DNA of 64,000 bases from the NCBI GenBank assembly GCA_017480195.1, contig JAFVBE010000003.1, positions 31,387-95,386 on the forward strand, written 5' to 3'. Made by a program: the position numbers and the translations under genes. Below the pieces are notes generated by a model. The model was given only the letters and a program-made list of their open reading frames with translations. It was not told the DNA's origin and searched no databases. Below are positions 63,850 through 64,000 of the stretch, piece after piece (positions within the stretch are counted from its first letter, which is position 1; each line of letters begins with the position of its first letter). Source of the DNA: Lachnospiraceae bacterium (GTDB lineage: Bacteria; Bacillota; Clostridia; Lachnospirales; Lachnospiraceae).

Positions 63850-64000
63850 ATAGTAATTAATGTACATTAGTCAATGATGTGAGACCAACTTTTGAAAAAA
63901 ATAATTGATTGATGTGTTAGTTATTAATCAAAGTAATATTTTTATCTTACCTAATAACATATATAAGTTAATTAATCAAAACTAGATTAGATTGTTTCCA
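63850..64000. other. Intergenic end of window
   Basis: AT-rich sequence with no start codon plus ribosome binding site, hairpin or repeat that I can support; perhaps the promoter region of a gene beyond the window. Confidence 0.5.

Overview
The window looks like chromosomal DNA from a low-GC anaerobic Firmicute, most likely a member of the Lachnospiraceae (Clostridia). This is inferred from strong AGGAGG-type ribosome binding sites, compact intergenic regions, sigma-A promoters (TTGACA-N17-TATAAT), some TTG/GTG starts, oxygen-sensitive Fe-S enzymes and protein families common there (DUF3737, DUF4230, RhuM, Rpn-type nuclease relics, GGDEF/EAL proteins, surface proteins ending in a VKTGD sorting signal). 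No phage, CRISPR array, rRNA operon or intact insertion sequence is visible.

Layout. 1-9.3 kb: housekeeping and accessory genes (5'-truncated Fe-S aldo/keto reductase, ABC exporter, aldolase-like enzyme, two tandem small Cys4 proteins, membrane zinc protease, HTH protein plus RhuM, NAD-dependent epimerase, membrane lipase). 9.3-17.2 kb: a DUF3800 gene behind a structured leader RNA, a BlaI/BlaR1-like pair whose sensor domain is an RCC1-type repeat region, a hydroxyacyl-CoA dehydrogenase, and an HTH protein next to a transmembrane Ser/Thr kinase with leucine-rich repeats. 17.3-38.6 kb: cell envelope functions, with two large surface proteins, a DUF4143 ATPase, a MacB/FtsX-type ABC system, an EAL phosphodiesterase, a metal ABC transporter operon without a recognisable binding protein, a transglutaminase and a GH25 lysozyme.

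38.8-54.3 kb is the main discovery region. Two paralogous LysR regulators bracket a sulfur amino acid block (cystathionine gamma-synthase family, MalY-type C-S lyase, cysteine synthase), an atypical tRNA-Cys, and a complete nitrogenase-like gene set: a NifB-type radical SAM protein, two NifX-type cofactor-binding proteins (one with a Cys/Gly-rich insert), one NifH, two different NifD/NifK-like pairs and an Rrf2 regulator. NifH keeps both cluster cysteines. All four D/K subunits keep the P-cluster cysteine pattern, and both D subunits keep the cofactor cysteine, but the residues nitrogenase uses for N2 chemistry are replaced. This argues for a nitrogenase-like reductase that is not a nitrogenase. 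The sulfur-gene context suggests release of sulfur from organic compounds, by analogy with methylthio-alkane reductase, with one D/K pair perhaps acting as a NifEN-like scaffold. The assignment is inference.

54.3-64 kb: a diguanylate cyclase, a YczE-type membrane protein, a MATE exporter, a second MalY-type lyase, a DUF3737 protein, relics (an Rpn-type nuclease pseudogene and a probable truncated membrane gene), and an SPFH-protein operon controlled by a palindrome over its -10 box. Two copies of a long imperfect palindromic element lie at about 32.7 and 60.6 kb. The copies differ by compensatory base changes, and the second carries another hairpin element inserted in its loop.
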